Shown piece by piece: positions 4,866 to 8,751 of a stretch of DNA of 8,751 bases. The translations under genes and the position numbers were made by a program. Within the stretch, counting starts at the first letter, position 1; the number at the start of each line of letters is the position of its first letter. This DNA comes from Holophagaceae bacterium (lineage in GTDB: Bacteria; Acidobacteriota; Holophagae; Holophagales; Holophagaceae): assembly GCA_025355915.1 (NCBI GenBank), contig JANXYT010000173.1:1-8751 (forward strand), read 5' to 3'. The notes beneath the pieces were generated by a model that made no database searches, was not told the DNA's origin, and saw only the letters and a program-made list of their open reading frames with translations.

Positions 4866-6965
4866 ATGTTGACCTTCTTGGACCGTCTGCTTCCATATAT
4901 GGGCCGCCTGGCCAAGCGGTCGGATCTCGCTGCGCCCGTATTCGTGATGATCACCCTGGTGGTGATGGTGCTGCCTCTTCCGGCTTTCATGCTGGATCTG
5001 CTCATCGTCCTGAACATCACGCTGAGCCTGCTCATCCTGATGGTGGGCATGTACGTGCGCCGCCCCAAGGAGTTCAGCTCGTATCCTTCGGTCCTGCTGG
5101 TGGTGACGCTTTTCCGGCTGGCCATCAATGTGGCCACCACCCGGCGGATTCTGCTCTACGCCGGCGATCAGGGCGCGGATGCCGCTGGCCACATGGTGAA
5201 GGCCTTCGGTCAGTTTGTGGTGGGTGGCAGCTATGTCATTGGCCTGGTGGTCTTCCTGATTCTGCTGGCCATCCAGTTCCTCGTCATCAACCACGGCGCG
5301 GGCCGCATCGCCGAAGTGACCGCCCGGTTCACCCTGGACGCCATGCCCGGCAAGCAGATGGCCATCGATGCCGACCTGAACGCGGGCTACATCGACGAAC
5401 ATGAGGCGCGGAGGCGCCGCAAGGATCTCCAGGAAGAAGCTGGCTTTTACGGGGCCATGGACGGTGCCGTGAAGTTCACGCAGCGGGACGCGGTGGCCGC
5501 CCTGATCATCCTGGCGGTCAACATCGTGGCGGGCATCATCCTCGGCGTGGTGCGCTACAACCTGCCCGTGATGCAAGCCTTGGAGGTCTACACCCTGCTC
5601 ACCGTGGGCGATGGCCTGGTGACGGTGATCCCCAGCCTTCTCATCAGCGTGGGCGGCGCCATCCTCACCACCCGCAGCGGCAGCGATGCCTCGGGCTTGG
5701 GCAGCGAAGTGCTGGGCCAGCTGGGGGCAGATCACCGCCCCCTCGCCATCGCGGCCTCGGTGTTGTTCCTATTCGGCGCTGTGCCTGGCCTGCCCCTCTT
5801 TCCCTTCTGGGTGATGGCCGCCATCTTCGGCGTGATGGCCTATGCGGCCTGGAAGCTGCCCAAGGTGGTGCCTGCCTCCACAGAGGAGCTGGCCGCCGCG
5901 GAGAAGGCCAAGACCGCCGCTGCGGAAGGCGTGGACCGGGTGGAGGGGCTGCTCAAGGTCGATCCCCTGGGCCTGGAGGTGGGCTATAGCCTCATCCCGC
6001 TTCTGGATGTGAACCAGGGCGGCACAGTCCTCGAACGCATCAAGGCCGTGCGGCGCCAGATGGCCCAGGAGCTGGGGATCGTGGTGCCCCCGGTGCGCAT
6101 CCGGGACAACCTGCAGCTCCCCCCCAATACCTACCGCATCCTCCTCCGAGGCGAGGAGATTGCTCGGGCCGAGCTCCAGCCCGCCCAGTTCCTGGCCATG
6201 AACCCCGGCACCGCCACGGAGGATCTCTCCGGGACTCCAACCTCCGAGCCAGCCTTCGGTCTGCCCGCCTACTGGATCCCCGATTCCCAGCGCGACCGCG
6301 CCCAGATGCTCGGCTACACGGTGGTGGAACCGGCGACAGTGCTGACCACCCATCTGTCCGAACTCATCAAGCAGCACGCGCCCGAGCTGCTGGGCCGGCC
6401 TGAGGTCCAGCATCTGCTCGACACCCTCAAGGACAGCACGCCCAAGCTGGTGGAAGACCTCATCCCCAATGTCATCAGCGTGACAACCCTGCAGAAAGTG
6501 ATGCATAACCTGCTGCGCGAACGCGTGCCAGTGCGGGATCTCGGCCGCATCCTCGAGGCCACCGCGGACGCAGCGAGCATGACCAAGGACATCGGCTTCA
6601 TCACCGAATACGTTCGCCAGGCCATGGGCCGCGTGCTCACCAGCCCCCACCTCTCCGACACCGGTGAATTGGGCGTGCTGGTGTTGGATCCGGCCCTAGA
6701 GCAAACCCTTCAAGGCGGCATCGAACAAACGGACCGGGGCAGCTTCCTGGCCCTGGAGCCGGGCCGCACCCAGGAGCTGCTCACCCGCATCGCCAATGGC
6801 ATCGCGGCCCTGCTGCCCGGCGCCCAACCCGTGCTGCTCACCAACCCCGTGGTGCGCCCCCACCTCCGCCGCCTGCTCGAACGCGCCCTGCCCCACCTCG
6901 TGGTGCTGAGCCACAGCGAGGTCCCCATGGATGTCCGCGTCGTGAACCTCGGAACTGTGTCGTGA
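4866..6965 (+). CDS. flhA: FlhA, flagellar type III export-gate membrane protein
   Basis: The product is 699 aa, typical for FlhA. In the inner membrane it forms the nonameric export gate, couples proton flow to secretion, and its cytosolic ring docks chaperone-substrate complexes. The N-terminal half (about 20-330) is strongly hydrophobic and fits the family's eight TM helices. The FHIPEP signature is intact at residues 147-174 (FTLDAMPGKQMAIDADL, with Arg154 before it). From about 331 the soluble domain begins, with DPLGLEVGYSLIPLLD and the PPVRIRDN segment typical of FlhA-C. AGGTG (4856-4860) lies 5 nt before the ATG. FlhA is preferred over the injectisome homologue (SctV) because flhF and flhG follow immediately. 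A sigma-54-like promoter sits upstream; flhB and other export genes are not in view. Confidence 0.97.
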   Translation: MLTFLDRLLPYMGRLAKRSDLAAPVFVMITLVVMVLPLPAFMLDLLIVLNITLSLLILMVGMYVRRPKEFSSYPSVLLVVTLFRLAINVATTRRILLYAGDQGADAAGHMVKAFGQFVVGGSYVIGLVVFLILLAIQFLVINHGAGRIAEVTARFTLDAMPGKQMAIDADLNAGYIDEHEARRRRKDLQEEAGFYGAMDGAVKFTQRDAVAALIILAVNIVAGIILGVVRYNLPVMQALEVYTLLTVGDGLVTVIPSLLISVGGAILTTRSGSDASGLGSEVLGQLGADHRPLAIAASVLFLFGAVPGLPLFPFWVMAAIFGVMAYAAWKLPKVVPASTEELAAAEKAKTAAAEGVDRVEGLLKVDPLGLEVGYSLIPLLDVNQGGTVLERIKAVRRQMAQELGIVVPPVRIRDNLQLPPNTYRILLRGEEIARAELQPAQFLAMNPGTATEDLSGTPTSEPAFGLPAYWIPDSQRDRAQMLGYTVVEPATVLTTHLSELIKQHAPELLGRPEVQHLLDTLKDSTPKLVEDLIPNVISVTTLQKVMHNLLRERVPVRDLGRILEATADAASMTKDIGFITEYVRQAMGRVLTSPHLSDTGELGVLVLDPALEQTLQGGIEQTDRGSFLALEPGRTQELLTRIANGIAALLPGAQPVLLTNPVVRPHLRRLLERALPHLVVLSHSEVPMDVRVVNLGTVS

Positions 6966-6975
6966 AGGGCCAACC

Positions 6976-8277
6976 ATGCGCGTGAAGACCTTCGAAGCCG
7001 GATCCATGCAGGACGCCCTGGACATCGTGAAAAAGGATATGGGCGAAGAAGCCTTCATTCTGTCGACCCGTACCCGGCGCCGCCCCGCGGCGCTAGGAAA
7101 GGGCGAGGAATCGGTCATTGAGGTGACCGCCGCCGTGGACGAGGCGCAGACCCATGTGCTGGCCGCACACCCTCCGCTGGCCAAGGGCAGCCCTGCCCTT
7201 ACCTATGGCCTTCGCCCCCCCCTGGGCACTCCGCCACCGCCGCGCCCCACCCGCGAGCCGGCCACACCCGCACCCCCGCCAGCGCCGCCCATGGACCTCC
7301 AACCCCTGCGCCGGGAACTGCTGGAGATTAAGGGTGCTGTGGCCGCGCTGAAAGACAATGACTTGCGGAACGCCTCGATCCTAAAAGAGCTGGATCAGAT
7401 GAAGGCGCTGCTCAGCCGCATCCAGCGCCAGGGCATGCCACCTGCGCAGCTCCACCTGCCGCCGAGCCTGCTGGAGTTGTATGGCGACCTCGTGGCCAAC
7501 GACGTGGAACCCCTCATCGCCCTGCGCCTGTGCGAGTACGCCCAGCGCGCCCTGACCGACCAGGATGGCGATGCCGCAGCGGGTGCCGTGGATGCCGAGC
7601 GGGCCCGGCTCTTCCTCCGCCGCGTCATCGCCGACTTCATTCCCGTGGCCCCACCCATCCAGCTCGATCCCGGGAAGATGCGCGTGGCGGCGCTGGTGGG
7701 CCCCACGGGCGTGGGCAAGACCACCACCCTGGCCAAGCTGGCGGCCTATGCCCAGCTCCACCTCAAGCAGAAGGTGGCCCTGATCACCCTGGACACCTAT
7801 CGCATGGCCGCCGTGGATCAGCTCCAGCAGTACGCCCAGATTCTGCAGGTCCCCATGCATGTGGCCCTCACCGTGGAAGATCTCCGCAGCGCCCTCCGCT
7901 TCTACCAGGACCGCGCCCTGGTGCTCATCGACACGCCCGGCCACAGCCCCAAGGACACCGAGACCCTGGGCCAGCTGCGGGGCCTGCTGGACGAACTCCC
8001 GGAAGTCGAGACGCACCTGGTGCTGTCGGCCACCACCAAGCCCCGGGATCTGACCGAGATCGCCGCCCGCTACGAACCGCTGCACCCGACCCGCCTGCTG
8101 TTCACCAAGCTGGATGAGACCTCCACCTTCGGGCCCATCCTCAGCACCCTCGCACGCGTCAAACGCCCCCTGAGCTACCTGGGCACGGGTCAGGAAGTGC
8201 CGGATGCCCTGGAACTCGCCACCAGCCGCCGGGTGGCCGACCTCATCCTCCCCGCCACCATGAAGGAGGCCGAATGA
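6976..8277 (+). CDS. flhF: FlhF, SRP-family GTPase for flagellar placement
   Basis: The product is 433 aa. FlhF marks the site of flagellar assembly at the membrane and dimerises with GTP. The N-terminal B domain begins with the typical MRVKTFEAGSMQDALDIVK and runs into a Pro-rich linker (about 80-106). Residues 107-150 are a charged helical region before the N domain. The G domain shows G1 GPTGVGKTTT (242-251, Lys248), DTYR (273-276), G3 DTPGHSPKD (319-327) and G4 TKLD (377-380), followed by LGTGQEVPDALE, the SRP-type closing motif. G3 is unusual, since SRP GTPases normally have DTAGR. AAGGG (6965-6969) lies 6 nt before the ATG and overlaps the flhA stop; the 10-nt gap implies co-transcription. 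The stop overlaps the flhG start. Confidence 0.96.
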   Translation: MRVKTFEAGSMQDALDIVKKDMGEEAFILSTRTRRRPAALGKGEESVIEVTAAVDEAQTHVLAAHPPLAKGSPALTYGLRPPLGTPPPPRPTREPATPAPPPAPPMDLQPLRRELLEIKGAVAALKDNDLRNASILKELDQMKALLSRIQRQGMPPAQLHLPPSLLELYGDLVANDVEPLIALRLCEYAQRALTDQDGDAAAGAVDAERARLFLRRVIADFIPVAPPIQLDPGKMRVAALVGPTGVGKTTTLAKLAAYAQLHLKQKVALITLDTYRMAAVDQLQQYAQILQVPMHVALTVEDLRSALRFYQDRALVLIDTPGHSPKDTETLGQLRGLLDELPEVETHLVLSATTKPRDLTEIAARYEPLHPTRLLFTKLDETSTFGPILSTLARVKRPLSYLGTGQEVPDALELATSRRVADLILPATMKEAE

Positions 8278-8751
8278 GCAACGATCAGGCATCCCGGCTC
8301 CGCAGCATGGCCCAGGGCCTGCGTCCCGAGGCCCCCCTCTTCGCCGCCCGTGTGCTGGCCATCACCTCCGGCAAAGGCGGCGTGGGCAAGACCAATGTCG
8401 TCGCCGGTCTCGCCCTCTCCCTGGCCCAGCTGGGCCAACGGGTGGTGGTCATGGACGCCGATTTCGGATTGGCGAACCTCGACATCCTCCTGGGTCTCTC
8501 TCCGAAATACACCCTCGATCATGTGCTGCGCGGCGAAAAGGTGCTGGAGGAGATCCTGCTGGATGGCCCCATGGGCATCCGCATCATCCCCGCCAGCAGC
8601 GGCATCCAGGAACTGACCCGCCTCGACACCATGAGCGAGCTGCGGCTCGTACAGGGACTCCAGCGGGTGGCGGAAACGGCGGACTGGCTGCTGATCGACA
8701 CCGCGGCAGGCATCCACGATTCGGTTCTGAAACTCCTCATGGCCGCCCAGG
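8274..8751 (+). CDS. flhG: FlhG (YlxH/FleN-type) MinD-like ATPase, 3' end outside the window
   Basis: 159 codons are present; the gene runs off the right edge with no stop. The start at 8274 overlaps the flhF stop (ATGA) and has a strong AAGGAGG (8263-8269) 4 nt upstream. Residues 4-10, DQASRLR, match the N-terminal DQAxxLR activator helix with which FlhG stimulates FlhF GTPase. The deviant Walker A is SGKGGVGKT (32-40, signature Lys34, Lys39), followed by the MDADFGLANLD switch I region (Asp61, Asp63) and the Walker B-like LLIDTAAG (Asp142). In the family the protein dimerises on ATP at the membrane and limits flagellar number, often by restraining the FlrA/FleQ sigma-54 activator. That fits the sigma-54-like promoter before flhA. 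The C-terminal membrane-targeting helix is not visible. Confidence 0.95.
   Translation, partial: MSNDQASRLRSMAQGLRPEAPLFAARVLAITSGKGGVGKTNVVAGLALSLAQLGQRVVVMDADFGLANLDILLGLSPKYTLDHVLRGEKVLEEILLDGPMGIRIIPASSGIQELTRLDTMSELRLVQGLQRVAETADWLLIDTAAGIHDSVLKLLMAAQ

Noticed and set aside
3755..5735. Long minus-strand open frames at 3755-4714 and 4668-5735
   Set aside because: They lie opposite well-supported plus-strand genes (membrane protein, YraN, FlhA), are rich in His/Gln/Gly/Ala, and contain no recognisable domain.
1..8751. CRISPR arrays, tRNA/rRNA genes, transposases, toxin-antitoxin or defence genes
   Set aside because: No spaced direct-repeat array, tRNA cloverleaf or such protein motif was seen; the tandem repeats present are protein-coding BIG2 units and short heptamers.

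Overview
This is a GC-rich bacterial chromosomal window (GC3 is very high in the genes), with no phage, plasmid or transposase gene visible. The co-oriented flhA-flhF-flhG run shows a flagellated bacterium. The mix of a large Ig-repeat lipoprotein, a YraN-family gene, GC-rich codon use and intergenic heptamer repeats suggests to me an environmental, deep-branching Gram-negative lineage. Acidobacteriota of the Holophaga/Geothrix type is my best guess, with Myxococcota or another delta-type group as the alternative. This is inference, not a database result.

Layout. Positions 1-249 hold no confident gene, only a minus-strand reading frame running off the left edge. A predicted lipoprotein with six bacterial Ig-like (BIG2) repeats and an unidentified C-terminal domain occupies 250-2403 and ends in a strong hairpin terminator (2420-2447). 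Next comes a compact cluster: a possible 25-codon leader ORF (2489-2566), a zinc-ribbon protein with a C-terminal segment resembling the UvrD/PcrA tail (2563-2985), and a DEDDh 3'-5' exonuclease (2982-3620). All three are joined by ATGA overlaps. A three-TM membrane protein of unknown function (3668-4237) and a YraN/UPF0102 gene (4373-4756) follow, separated by a 29-bp imperfect inverted repeat. Heptanucleotide repeat arrays lie on both sides of this gene pair (3629-3656 and 4798-4825).

The right half is a flagellar operon: flhA (4866-6965), flhF (6976-8277) and flhG (8274 to the window end). A good match to a sigma-54 promoter lies just upstream of flhA (4829-4844). FlhA is the export-gate membrane protein of the flagellar type III secretion system. 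FlhF is the SRP-type GTPase that sets flagellar position. FlhG is the MinD-type ATPase that controls flagellar number and stimulates FlhF GTPase. The 10-nt flhA-flhF gap and the ATGA overlap of flhF with flhG indicate co-transcription and coupled translation.

No clearly new defence or mobile system is visible. The most interesting parts are the leader ORF with its Shine-Dalgarno-in-loop hairpin, the unusual zinc-ribbon/UvrD-tail-like protein coupled to an exonuclease, and the repeat elements around the membrane-protein/yraN pair.
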